Below are positions 44,031-51,983 of a DNA stretch of 64,000 bases, piece by piece; the first letter of the stretch is position 1; every line of letters starts with the position of its first letter. This DNA is from Oscillospiraceae bacterium (GTDB taxonomy: Bacteria > Bacillota > Clostridia > Oscillospirales > Acutalibacteraceae), in contig SVOW01000008.1 of assembly GCA_015066175.1 (NCBI GenBank), forward strand, positions 1 through 64,000, given 5' to 3'. A program made the translations under genes and the position numbers. The notes below the pieces were generated by a model. It saw nothing but the letters and a program-made list of their open reading frames with translations. It was not told the origin of the DNA and did no database searches.

Positions 44031-45263
44031 TTAAAAAAGTCTTATAACTGACTGTGCTTCAAAACTTTCTGATTCTTCGATATCACTTACAAGCTTTCTC
44101 TTGATATCAGAGGGAGTGATGAAAGCAATTTCATTTTCAGGTGCATTTTCACGTGTGATGAATTCTGCTCCTGCGAATTTTTCTTTGATTTCTGCAACTG
44201 CTGAATCTTTATCTGCAGCCGAAACTCTTACATAAAGGCGTGTAAGCATTTCGCTTGATGAAACAAGGTTATTTTCTGCTGCTTCGCCCCATGTGTAGCC
44301 GATTTTTGTGCCTTTGCTTACTGCGCAGTCAATAACGTCAGCCACAACAGCACTTGCTGTAGGCAGTTTACCTGCACCTTTACCATAAAATACAACTTCG
44401 CCTACCGCGTTACCGTCAACAAGCACCGCATTGAAAACATCATTAACATTTGCAAGGGGGCCGTCTGCATCGATAAGAGCAGGGCTCACTTCAGCACACA
44501 CTTTTTCGTCAGGGCTTCTCATTGCTGTGCCCAGAAGTTTGATAACCTTGCCGTAGTTTTTAGCATATTCAACATCGGCAAGTGTGATTTTTGTAATACC
44601 CTGAGTGGGAATATCATCAGGGAAAATATGTCTGCCGAAGCAGAGAGATGCAAGGATGCAGATTTTACGGCAGGCGTCAAAGCCCTCAATATCATTTGTG
44701 GGGTCTTTTTCAGCATAGCCGTTGTCCTGTGCAAGTTTGAGTGCATCTTCAAGGCTCATATTTTCAACAATCATTTTTGTGAGAATGAAGTTTGTAGTGC
44801 CGTTGAGAATGCCTGCAATTCTTGTGATTTCGTTTGCAGCCATACATCTTGAAATAGGTCTGATAACGGGAATGCCGCCGCCAACAGATGCTTCAAAAAG
44901 GAAGTTGATATTCTTTTCGCTTGCAATTTTAAGAAGCTCATATCCGTAAGCTGCAACAAGCTCTTTGTTTGATGTTACAACGCTTTTGCCCGCTTCAAGA
45001 CACTGCTTTACGAACTTATAAGCAGGGTTAAGACCACCCATTGTTTCAACAACGATTTTGACATCTTCGTCATTGAGGATATCGTTGAAATCCTTTGTGA
45101 ATTTATCTTTGTAGGGTGAATCAGGGAATTCTCTCAAATCAAGAATGTGTTTAACCTCGAGAGAATCAAGGTTATTATGTTTTACTATAAGGTCGTTGTT
45201 CTTGCTGATTACTTCTGCAACACCGCTTCCGACAACGCCGTGACCCATAATTGCAATATACAA
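44031..45263 (-). CDS. hom: Homoserine dehydrogenase
   Basis: A 410-residue enzyme reducing aspartate semialdehyde to homoserine. NAD(P)-binding start IAIMGHGVVGSGVAEVI, then VETMGGLNPAYKFVK, VTSNKELVAAYG and catalytic region ILNGTTNFILTKM with EKDPTNDIEGFDA. C-terminal ACT domain from about 330. TTG 45263 is chosen: it follows AAAGGA by eight bases and gives the family N-terminus; a 64-codon upstream extension runs through the promoter and is rejected. First gene of hom-lysC(-efp). Confidence 0.94.
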   Translation of the reverse strand: MYIAIMGHGVVGSGVAEVISKNNDLIVKHNNLDSLEVKHILDLREFPDSPYKDKFTKDFNDILNDEDVKIVVETMGGLNPAYKFVKQCLEAGKSVVTSNKELVAAYGYELLKIASEKNINFLFEASVGGGIPVIRPISRCMAANEITRIAGILNGTTNFILTKMIVENMSLEDALKLAQDNGYAEKDPTNDIEGFDACRKICILASLCFGRHIFPDDIPTQGITKITLADVEYAKNYGKVIKLLGTAMRSPDEKVCAEVSPALIDADGPLANVNDVFNAVLVDGNAVGEVVFYGKGAGKLPTASAVVADVIDCAVSKGTKIGYTWGEAAENNLVSSSEMLTRLYVRVSAADKDSAVAEIKEKFAGAEFITRENAPENEIAFITPSDIKRKLVSDIEESESFEAQSVIRLF

Positions 45264-45323
45264 TAGTATCGTCCTTTCGCAATTTGTTTTTAAAAACAAA
45301 CATTTTCGGAGTATAATGGGATT

Positions 45324-45332
45324 ATTATACCA
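45324..45332 (-). promoter_or_regulatory. Extended -10 promoter for hom-lysC
   Basis: Minus-strand TGGTATAAT is an extended -10 element about 60 bases upstream of the hom start. No good -35 at 17 bases. The leader is too short for a lysine or threonine-type riboswitch. Confidence 0.5.
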
Positions 45333-45486
45333 TAATAATTCAAGCAAATAAAGAGAAAAAATAAACTTTTTTAAATTTTTATTATTTTTATAAATAAAAC
45401 ATTGTGTTTTTCTCTTAAATGGTATAAAATAAACTAAATACTTAACATATATCACGCAAAATCAAGGTAAAGGAGGGCGTCTTTTT

Positions 45487-46740
45487 TTGGAAAATCCCCT
45501 GATAAACACAGAGAAAAAGAAAAAGACAATTATCAACATAATCTACTACGCATTGCTTCTGGCATTATTCTACTATTTTATGAAATATGCGTTTGGTTTG
45601 TTGGCTCCTTTTATTATCTCTTTTATGTTAGCAATGGCGTTGCAGAGGCCTGTTAACTTCATCTGCAGAAAAACCAAACTGAAAAAAGGCCTTGTTTCGG
45701 GTGTAATGGTAATGCTGATTGCCGCAGCATTCATTTTCCTTTTAGCACTTATAGGCGTTAAAATATGGGAAGCTTTCCGTGATTTCCTTGTTTTCCTGGC
45801 AAACAAATTCGGCGATATGACAACTTTCCTTAACCGCCTTGAAATCTGGATTGCAGATAAAATCAGATTTCTGCCCAATTCAATTGAAAACACGATAAAC
45901 ACAAATATTTCTTCCGTAATTGATTCACTGAGTAACAGCAACTCAGGCTCATCAGGTGGTTTTTCAATAAACATATCATCAATTCTGAAAAATGTTGATA
46001 TTTCCGCTATCACAAATTCTCTCAGCGGAGTATGGGACACAGCAAAACAAATTCCCTCTGTTTTTGTGGCATTTATTGTTTCAATATTCTCCTGCTGTTT
46101 CATAACATCAGATTACGACAGACTTGTAAACTTTGTAAAACGTCAGTTTGCAGGTAAAAGCGAAAACTTTACAAAAGCAAAAAAAATTGTTACATTTTCT
46201 CTTAAAAACCTTGTCAAAGCATATGCACTCATTATTTTCGTTACATTCATTGAAATGTTCCTTGGACTTTCCGCATTGAAAATTCTCGGCATTTACAAAG
46301 GCAGCTGGATTTTCTTCATCTCTTTCGGCACTGCGATTGTGGACATAATGCCTGTGCTCGGCACAGGTACTATCCTCTGGCCATGGGCCTTCTATTCTTT
46401 CGTATCAGGCGATATTCCCATGGGCATCGGCATCCTTGTTTTGTACGTATTCATCTCGGTTATGCGCCAGTTTATCGAGCCGAAACTTGTAGCAGGTCAG
46501 CTCGGTCTTCCGCCTTTCCTCACTATTATGGGTATGTATATAGGCATAAAATTGTTCGGACTTATCGGTATGTTTGCAGTTCCCCTTACAATAATTTTCA
46601 TTAAACTTCTCAATGACGAAGGCGTTATACACTTGTGGAAATCTTCCGCTGATGTTAAACAGGGAAAAGATAACGAAGAAAACAAAGAAGAAAAAAATAA
46701 CGACGGAGGTAAAGAAAATGAAAGCACTGAAAAAATATAA
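45487..46740 (+). CDS. ytvI: AI-2E/YtvI-family membrane permease
   Basis: A 417-residue protein with about eight membrane helices of the PerM/AI-2E family: FGLLAPFIISFMLAMALQRPV at the start and MPVLGTGTILWPWAFYSFVSG and AGQLGLPPFLTIMGMYIGIK at the end. Its acidic Lys/Glu/Asn C-terminus is cytoplasmic. The best match in Clostridia is the sporulation membrane protein YtvI. TTG start behind AAAGGAGGG. Its 3' end overlaps araA by 23 bases. Confidence 0.88.
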   Translation: MENPLINTEKKKKTIINIIYYALLLALFYYFMKYAFGLLAPFIISFMLAMALQRPVNFICRKTKLKKGLVSGVMVMLIAAAFIFLLALIGVKIWEAFRDFLVFLANKFGDMTTFLNRLEIWIADKIRFLPNSIENTINTNISSVIDSLSNSNSGSSGGFSINISSILKNVDISAITNSLSGVWDTAKQIPSVFVAFIVSIFSCCFITSDYDRLVNFVKRQFAGKSENFTKAKKIVTFSLKNLVKAYALIIFVTFIEMFLGLSALKILGIYKGSWIFFISFGTAIVDIMPVLGTGTILWPWAFYSFVSGDIPMGIGILVLYVFISVMRQFIEPKLVAGQLGLPPFLTIMGMYIGIKLFGLIGMFAVPLTIIFIKLLNDEGVIHLWKSSADVKQGKDNEENKEEKNNDGGKENESTEKI

Positions 46741-48217
46741 ATTCTGGTTTCTCACAGGGTCACAGAACCTTTACGGTGATGAATGCCTGCAGCATGTTGC
46801 TGCTCATTCAGCAGAAATTGTTGATTACCTCAATAAATCAGGCAAAATGCCTTTTGAAATTATTCTCAAGCCCACTCTCATTACAAACGAAGTTATCAGA
46901 AAAACTTTCAACGAAGCAAACCTTGATGAAACCTGCGCAGGTGTTATCACATGGATGCACACTTTCTCGCCTGCGAAATCATGGATTCTCGGTCTTAAAG
47001 AATTGAAAAAGCCTTTGCTTCATCTTCACACACAGTTCAACGAAGAAATCCCTTACGATAAAATCGATATGGATTTTATGAACGAAAATCAGTCTGCACA
47101 CGGTGACAGAGAATATGCTCACATTCTTTCAAGAATGGAAATTCCCCGTACAACTGTTGTGGGACACTGGAGAAGAGAAGAAGTTCAGGATAAAATCGCT
47201 TCATGGATGACAACTGCAATCGGCATTGTTGAAAGCAGCAATATCCGCGTCCTTCGTGTTGCCGACAATATGAGAAACGTTGCAGTTACAGAGGGCGACA
47301 AGGTTGAAGCACAGATTAAATTCGGCTGGGAAATTGACACTTATTCTATCAACGATATTTTTGAATATGTAAATGCCGTTGACGAAGCCGACGTTAAAAA
47401 TCTTACAGACGAAATGTATGAAAAATACGATATAATAAACACAGGAAATCATAGTGACGAGGAATTCCGCAGACACGTTTCAGAGCAAGCAAGAATTGAA
47501 TTGGGATTTGAAAAATTCCTTAAAGAAAAGAATTACCACGCAATCGTAACACATTTCGATGACCTGGGAAGTCACGTGCAGTTGCCCGGTCTTGCAATTC
47601 AGCGTCTTATGGAAAAAGGCTACGGCTTCGGTGCAGAGGGCGACTGGAAAGTTGCAGCTATGGTAAGACTTATGAAAGTTATGACTGCAGGCAAAGAAGA
47701 CGCAAAAGGCACTTCAATGCTTGAAGACTATACATATAACCTTGTTCCCGGAAAAGAAGGCATTCTTCAGTCACATATGCTTGAAATCTGCCCTTCTATT
47801 GCTGACGGAAAAATCGGAATAAGAGTTGAACCCCTTTCAATGGGTAACAGAGAAGACCCTGCAAGACTTGTTTTCACCGCAAAAGAAGGTAAAGGTATTG
47901 CAGCATCTCTTATTGATTTAGGCACACGTTTCAGACTTATTATCAGCAAAGTAAATTGCAGAAAAACAGAAAAAGAAATGCCTAACCTTCCCGTTGCAAC
48001 ATCTTTCTGGACACCCGAGCCTGATTTCTACACAGGCATCGAAAGCTGGCTTATTGCAGGCGGTGCACATCATACTGCGTTCTCATACGACCTTACCGCA
48101 GAGCAGCTGGGTGCATGGGGCGAAGCAATGGGTATTGAAGTAGTTTACATTGATGAAAACACAGATATCCGTTCACTCAAACAGAATCTTATGTTGGGCA
48201 AAGCAATTTACGGTTAA
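46718..48217 (+). CDS. araA: L-arabinose isomerase
   Basis: A 499-residue Mn-dependent enzyme converting L-arabinose to L-ribulose. Diagnostic sequences: FWFLTGSQNLYGDECLQHV, GVITWMHTFSPAKSWI, LHLHTQFNEEIPY, MNENQSAHGDREYAHI and GGAHHTAFSYDLT. ATG 46718 has GGAGG inside the end of ytvI; longer in-frame readings belong to ytvI sequence in another frame. Forms an operon with araD, 13 bases downstream; no ribulokinase gene araB is in the window. Confidence 0.96.
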   Translation: MKALKKYKFWFLTGSQNLYGDECLQHVAAHSAEIVDYLNKSGKMPFEIILKPTLITNEVIRKTFNEANLDETCAGVITWMHTFSPAKSWILGLKELKKPLLHLHTQFNEEIPYDKIDMDFMNENQSAHGDREYAHILSRMEIPRTTVVGHWRREEVQDKIASWMTTAIGIVESSNIRVLRVADNMRNVAVTEGDKVEAQIKFGWEIDTYSINDIFEYVNAVDEADVKNLTDEMYEKYDIINTGNHSDEEFRRHVSEQARIELGFEKFLKEKNYHAIVTHFDDLGSHVQLPGLAIQRLMEKGYGFGAEGDWKVAAMVRLMKVMTAGKEDAKGTSMLEDYTYNLVPGKEGILQSHMLEICPSIADGKIGIRVEPLSMGNREDPARLVFTAKEGKGIAASLIDLGTRFRLIISKVNCRKTEKEMPNLPVATSFWTPEPDFYTGIESWLIAGGAHHTAFSYDLTAEQLGAWGEAMGIEVVYIDENTDIRSLKQNLMLGKAIYG

Positions 48218-48230
48218 GAGGTAATTTAAC

Positions 48231-48926
48231 ATGCTTGAAACTTTAAAGAAAAAAGTCTGTGCTGCAAATATAGAATTGCAGACAAAGGGACTTATTACTT
48301 ACACATGGGGTAATGTAAGCGGTATTGACAGAAGACAAGGTCTTGTTGTAATAAAACCAAGCGGAGTAAGCTATGATGAACTCACTTACGATAAAATGGT
48401 TGTTTTAAACCTTGACGGAAACAAAATTGAAGGCGATTTGTCACCCTCATCAGATACTGCAACCCACCTTGAACTTTACAAGAAATACCCCGAAATCGGC
48501 GGTATCACACATACACATTCAAACAACGCAACTTCATGGGCGCAGGCAGGCAGAAGCATTCCCTTTTTCGGCACAACACACGCTGACTATTTCCACGGAG
48601 ATATCCCCTGCACAAGAATGCTCACAGCAGAAGAAATAAACGGCGAATACGAAAAAAACACAGGTCTTGTTATTATTGAAACACTTGAAAAAAACAACAT
48701 TGACCCCATGGAAATGCCTGCAATTCTCTGCCGTTCACACGGTCCTTTTACATGGGGCAAAGACGCAGACGAAGCAGTGCACAATGCAGTCGTGCTTGAA
48801 GAAGTTGCAGAAATGGCAATGAAAACATTGCTCATTTCGCCGCAGATTGAAAGAGCACCGCAGGTGCTTTCTGACAAACACTATTTCAGAAAACATGGTG
48901 CGAATGCATACTACGGACAAAAATAA
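48231..48926 (+). CDS. araD: L-ribulose-5-phosphate 4-epimerase
   Basis: A 231-residue class II aldolase-fold enzyme giving D-xylulose 5-phosphate. [39 protein letters not shown] and the zinc histidines in [15 protein letters not shown] plus a later [11 protein letters not shown] are diagnostic. Directly follows araA. Confidence 0.95.
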   Translation: MLETLKKKVCAANIELQTKGLITYTWGNVSGIDRRQGLVVIKPSGVSYDELTYDKMVVLNLDGNKIEGDLSPSSDTATHLELYKKYPEIGGITHTHSNNATSWAQAGRSIPFFGTTHADYFHGDIPCTRMLTAEEINGEYEKNTGLVIIETLEKNNIDPMEMPAILCRSHGPFTWGKDADEAVHNAVVLEEVAEMAMKTLLISPQIERAPQVLSDKHYFRKHGANAYYGQK

Positions 48927-48944
48927 AAATAGGAGTTTTCATAA

Positions 48945-49649
48945 ATGGCTAACAACTGTCCTCACAAAGGTCACAGAAACCGTGTGCGTGAACGTATTCT
49001 CGCAGAAGGTTTAGGCAGTTTCCAACCACATGAGATTCTTGAATTTCTGCTTTTTCACACAATTCCGCAAAAGGATACAAACATTATTGCTCACAAACTC
49101 ATCGACACATTCGGCTCGCTTCAGGGTGTGCTTGATGCATCCGCAGAAGAACTGATGAACAAAGGAAATTTAAGTGAAAATTCAGCAATATTCCTTTCGT
49201 CGCTTACACAGGTATTTTCTTTTTATGAAAAGTCTAAGAAAGAATCTGTGCCTCTGAATACACCTGAAAAAACAATGCGGTTTCTAAAACCTTTTTTCAT
49301 TGGTCAGACAAGCGAAAAACTTGTCGCAGTATTTTTAGACAGTGCACTTAAAGTGAAAGCGACTGAATCAATCGGTCTGGGAATGGAAAACGGTCTGAAT
49401 TTCAACACAAAAGAAATTTTACGTAAAGCAATTTCTTTTAACGCCCACAGTGTTGCGGTGGCTCATAATCACCCTACTTCTTCTGCCATACCGTCAAAAA
49501 GTGACATCAATTCCACAAGCAGTTTGAAAAATCAACTTGAGTTATTCGACATAAAACTGATTGACCATATAATTTTCGGCTCAAACGGTTTTTTCAGTTT
49601 CGCAGACGACAGTCAGCTTGGGTGTTTTGTTTCAGGAGGTAAAAAGTAA
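48945..49649 (+). CDS. radC: RadC-like JAB/MPN-domain protein
   Basis: A 234-residue protein of the RadC family. N-terminal helix-hairpin-helix region (about 15-70: LGSFQPHEILEFLLFHT) and C-terminal JAB1/MPN metalloprotease-like domain with metal motif AVAHNHPTSSAIPSKSDI. The N-terminus CPHKGHRNRVRERIL is unusual but fits some Clostridia members. Its true biochemical role is unsettled. It follows araD by 18 bases and overlaps the next gene by TAATG. Confidence 0.85.
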   Translation: MANNCPHKGHRNRVRERILAEGLGSFQPHEILEFLLFHTIPQKDTNIIAHKLIDTFGSLQGVLDASAEELMNKGNLSENSAIFLSSLTQVFSFYEKSKKESVPLNTPEKTMRFLKPFFIGQTSEKLVAVFLDSALKVKATESIGLGMENGLNFNTKEILRKAISFNAHSVAVAHNHPTSSAIPSKSDINSTSSLKNQLELFDIKLIDHIIFGSNGFFSFADDSQLGCFVSGGKK

Positions 49650-50452
49650 TGTCAGAAATCAGAAATTCAATATGCCTTACAACAGTAAAAGACACTGTTG
49701 CAGAAATCATGGGCATTGAAAACGGAGAAAATACAAACCCCGTTTTGTTATCCCTTGCAAAAGAAAAACTTGCAGGCAGAAAAGTCGACAGAGCAGTTTT
49801 ATATAACCCCGATGCTGTGGCTTTATGGCTTTATCAGAAATATACTCACCTTTTTACAGATGCGGTTATTTCTTCTGATATTGCACTTCCCGTGCTTTCA
49901 GTTATGCCGAGCGTAACACCTGTTTGCTTTGCATCAATGTACACAGGAGTTATGCCTGAAATCCACGGTATTCAGAAATATGAAAAGCCTGTGCTTACAG
50001 TAAACACAATTTTTGACACCTTTATCAAAGCCGGCAAAAAATGTGCTATCGTTTCAACTGCACGCGACAGCATTTCATGCATTTTCCTTGAAAGAGAAAT
50101 GGATTATTTCATTTACGAATCAGTGGAAGAAGTCAATAGAAAAGCTCTTGAATTAATTGATGAAGATATCTACGACCTGATTGTGATTTACAACGGCAAT
50201 TACGACGGTGCAATGCATAAATTCGGCCCTGAAGCAGAAGAATCAATAAATGCACTCAGGCACAACATTGCTTTTTATAAAGAATTAGTTGATAAAATAA
50301 AATCCGAATGGAAAAATCACGATGTGCTTTACGGCTTTCTTCCTGACCACGGTTGCCATGAAATTGACGGCGACTGCGGCTCACACGGACTTGATATGGA
50401 AGAAGATATGAATATCATCCATTTCTACGGAATAAAAACAAAAGAAAATTAA
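49649..50452 (+). CDS. Alkaline-phosphatase-superfamily phosphodiesterase-like protein
   Basis: A 267-residue cytoplasmic protein. Pattern of nucleotide pyrophosphatase/phosphonoacetate hydrolase-type enzymes: nucleophile threonine in SVTPVCFASMYTGVMPEIHG, metal Asp/His in GNYDGAMHKFGPEAEE and PDHGCHEIDGDCGSHG near the end. The substrate is unknown. Last gene of the ytvI-araA-araD-radC unit. Confidence 0.8.
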   Translation: MSEIRNSICLTTVKDTVAEIMGIENGENTNPVLLSLAKEKLAGRKVDRAVLYNPDAVALWLYQKYTHLFTDAVISSDIALPVLSVMPSVTPVCFASMYTGVMPEIHGIQKYEKPVLTVNTIFDTFIKAGKKCAIVSTARDSISCIFLEREMDYFIYESVEEVNRKALELIDEDIYDLIVIYNGNYDGAMHKFGPEAEESINALRHNIAFYKELVDKIKSEWKNHDVLYGFLPDHGCHEIDGDCGSHGLDMEEDMNIIHFYGIKTKEN

Positions 50453-50454
50453 AA

Positions 50455-50518
50455 GAGAATCACCTCTGTCACAATCAAAGATTTTGACAGAGGTGATTTT
50501 TCGTTTAAATTATAAATT
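50455..50518 (+). repeat. Dispersed hairpin repeat, copy C, acting as operon terminator
   Basis: Right-hand half of the repeat: hairpin CACCTCTGTCA (50461-50471) with TGACAGAGGTG (50485-50495), then ATTTTTCGTTT and AAATTATAAATT. It begins directly after the stop codon of the upstream gene, so it is well placed to terminate that operon. The left half is missing. Confidence 0.65.
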
Positions 50519-50664
50519 ACCATTATATAATCAGGTGTGGACAGAGTCCACCCACACTTATTACTTATTAGCTATTACGAGTTTGCGAGTAACAAGGTTC
50601 TCCGAAACAAAGAAATCTCTGATTTCGTCTTGTTTCGTAAGGTTCTTATTACTTCTTACCTAAA
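50519..50664. other. Intergenic AT-rich stretch with hairpins
   Basis: No gene. A bulged hairpin GTGTGGAC...GTCCACCCACAC lies near 50534-50556 and a long one, CGAAACAAAGAAATC / GATTTCGTCTTGTTTCG, near 50603-50637. The TTATTACTTATTA and TTATTACTTCTTA strings flank the latter. Confidence 0.5.
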
Positions 50665-50670
50665 AAATAA

Positions 50671-50704
50671 ACCGCTTATCAACTATTGTCGATAAGCGGA
50701 AATA
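50671..50704 (-). terminator. Terminator of rpsF-ssb-rpsR
   Basis: Stem CCGCTTATC (50671-50679) / GATAAGCGG (50690-50698), flanked on the downstream side of the minus strand by a T-rich run. Confidence 0.8.
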
Positions 50705-50716
50705 TTTTTAATTAAA

Positions 50717-50959
50717 TCAGTCTGCTGTGTAGGGCATAAGAGCAACCTGACGAGCACGTTTGATAGCTGTTGTAAGCTCTCTCTGGTGTTTTGCACAAGT
50801 GCCTGTTACTCTTCTGGGGAGGATTTTAGCTCTGTCGGATGTGAATTTACCGAGTTTAGCAATATCCTTGTAGTCGATTTCTGTTGCTTTATCTACACAG
50901 AAAGCACAAACCTTTTTGCGGCCTTTTCTGTTAGGACGCTGTGATTTATCGTAAGCCAT
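50717..50959 (-). CDS. rpsR: 30S ribosomal protein S18
   Basis: An 80-residue ribosomal protein. [18 protein letters not shown] and [25 protein letters not shown] are typical; the cysteines show the zinc-binding (C+) type. Third gene of the operon, 38 bases after ssb. Confidence 0.97.
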   Translation of the reverse strand: MAYDKSQRPNRKGRKKVCAFCVDKATEIDYKDIAKLGKFTSDRAKILPRRVTGTCAKHQRELTTAIKRARQVALMPYTAD

Positions 50960-50997
50960 GTGATTTACCTCCTTAAAAATTTAGGTGTTCTGAAAAA

Positions 50998-51441
50998 TCA
51001 GAACGGAAGATCATCGTCACCCTGAAGTTCCTCAAAATCTGATGCAACTGCTGTAGAATAAGAAGCTGCAGGAGCAGAATAGGGATTACTGTTTGCGGGA
51101 GCAGATGCAGCACCTGTTTCATTTTTAGAACCGCAGAAACTTGCAGTTGCAACAACAACATCTGTTGCAGTGCGTTTGTTGCCGTTCTTATCTTCATAGT
51201 TTCTTGTCTGGATTGAACCTGTTACGGCAATCATCTGACCTTTACGGAAATATGAAGAAATGAACTTTGCTGTCTGACGCCATGCTACGCAATTGATGAA
51301 ATCGGTCTGGCGTTCTTCACCCTGACGAACATAACCTCTGTCGATGGCGATGGTGAAAGATGTTACCTCAATGCCTGAACTTGTCTGACGAAGTTCGGGG
51401 TCAGCGGTAAGTCTTCCCATAAGAACAACATTGTTAAGCAT
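50998..51441 (-). CDS. ssb: Single-stranded DNA-binding protein
   Basis: A 147-residue OB-fold protein: MLNNVVLMGRLTADPELRQT start, IAIDRGYVRQGEERQTDFIN, GSIQTRNYEDKNGNKR, then a Ser/Ala/Asn linker and acidic tip DDDLPF that binds partner proteins. Middle gene of rpsF-ssb-rpsR, as in Bacillus. Confidence 0.97.
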   Translation of the reverse strand: MLNNVVLMGRLTADPELRQTSSGIEVTSFTIAIDRGYVRQGEERQTDFINCVAWRQTAKFISSYFRKGQMIAVTGSIQTRNYEDKNGNKRTATDVVVATASFCGSKNETGAASAPANSNPYSAPAASYSTAVASDFEELQGDDDLPF

Positions 51442-51471
51442 AATTCAAATACCTTTCCTTTCGTGTTATCC

Positions 51472-51756
51472 TTATTTTCTTACTGTGAGAATACGAAGTA
51501 CGCCATCAGTAATTTTTGCACGACGGTCGAGTTCAGCGATGAACTGGGGTTCTGCAGAGAAGTTTGTTACTACATAGAAACCTTCAGCTTCATCATCAAT
51601 GAGATAAGCGAGCTTACGTGTGCCCCACTCGTCTACAGAGTTGATTGTGCCGTTCTTTTCAATGAGAGCATTAAACTTTTCGTAGAGAGCCTTTGCGCCT
51701 TCTTCACCGTTTGCAACTGAGAAAACCAACATGGTTTCATAGCTGTTTGCTGCCAT
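51472..51756 (-). CDS. rpsF: 30S ribosomal protein S6
   Basis: A 94-residue protein, S18 partner in the platform. NSYETMLVFSVANGEEGAKA and DEWGTRKLAYLIDDEAEGFY are typical. ATG 51756 follows AAGGAGGTG; upstream in-frame codons are leader. Confidence 0.96.
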   Translation of the reverse strand: MAANSYETMLVFSVANGEEGAKALYEKFNALIEKNGTINSVDEWGTRKLAYLIDDEAEGFYVVTNFSAEPQFIAELDRRAKITDGVLRILTVRK

Positions 51757-51840
51757 TATCAAGCACCTCCTTCTGGTCAAAATGGCCCTGTCTTTACTTT
51801 TACAGAGCAAGGATAGCCACACAAATACCGTGCGACAGTT
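51757..51840 (-). promoter_or_regulatory. rpsF leader with possible S6:S18-responsive stem
   Basis: On the transcript, CUCUGU can pair with ACAGGG and GGC with GCC leaving an asymmetric bulge, near 51785-51825. This is the expected place for the known S6:S18-binding leader of rpsF operons. I cannot confirm the conserved bulge sequence by eye. Confidence 0.35.
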
Positions 51841-51844
51841 TTAT

Positions 51845-51873
51845 ATTATAGCAGTATTTTACAATATTGTCAA
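51845..51873 (-). promoter_or_regulatory. Consensus promoter of rpsF-ssb-rpsR
   Basis: Minus-strand TTGACA (51868-51873) and TATAAT (51845-51850), exactly 17 bases apart. Confidence 0.85.
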
Positions 51874-51983
51874 GCAATTTAATAATACGTTCATTTATAA
51901 TTTTTAAATAATACTTGTATTTTTACTGTGAATATTGTACAATAATTATCGTAATTATAATTTTTTCAGGAGTGAATACATTT

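Noticed and set aside
45264-45455. 64-codon N-terminal extension of homoserine dehydrogenase
   Set aside because: It runs through the -10 region, is AT-rich and lacks homology to the family; TTG 45263 has a good RBS.
45264-45486. Lysine or amino-acid riboswitch upstream of hom-lysC
   Set aside because: The leader after the -10 is only about 55 bases and the gap shows no riboswitch-like multi-helix structure.
46613-46717. 35-codon extension of araA
   Set aside because: It overlaps the coding end of ytvI in another frame and the conserved AraA N-terminus starts at 46718 behind GGAGG.
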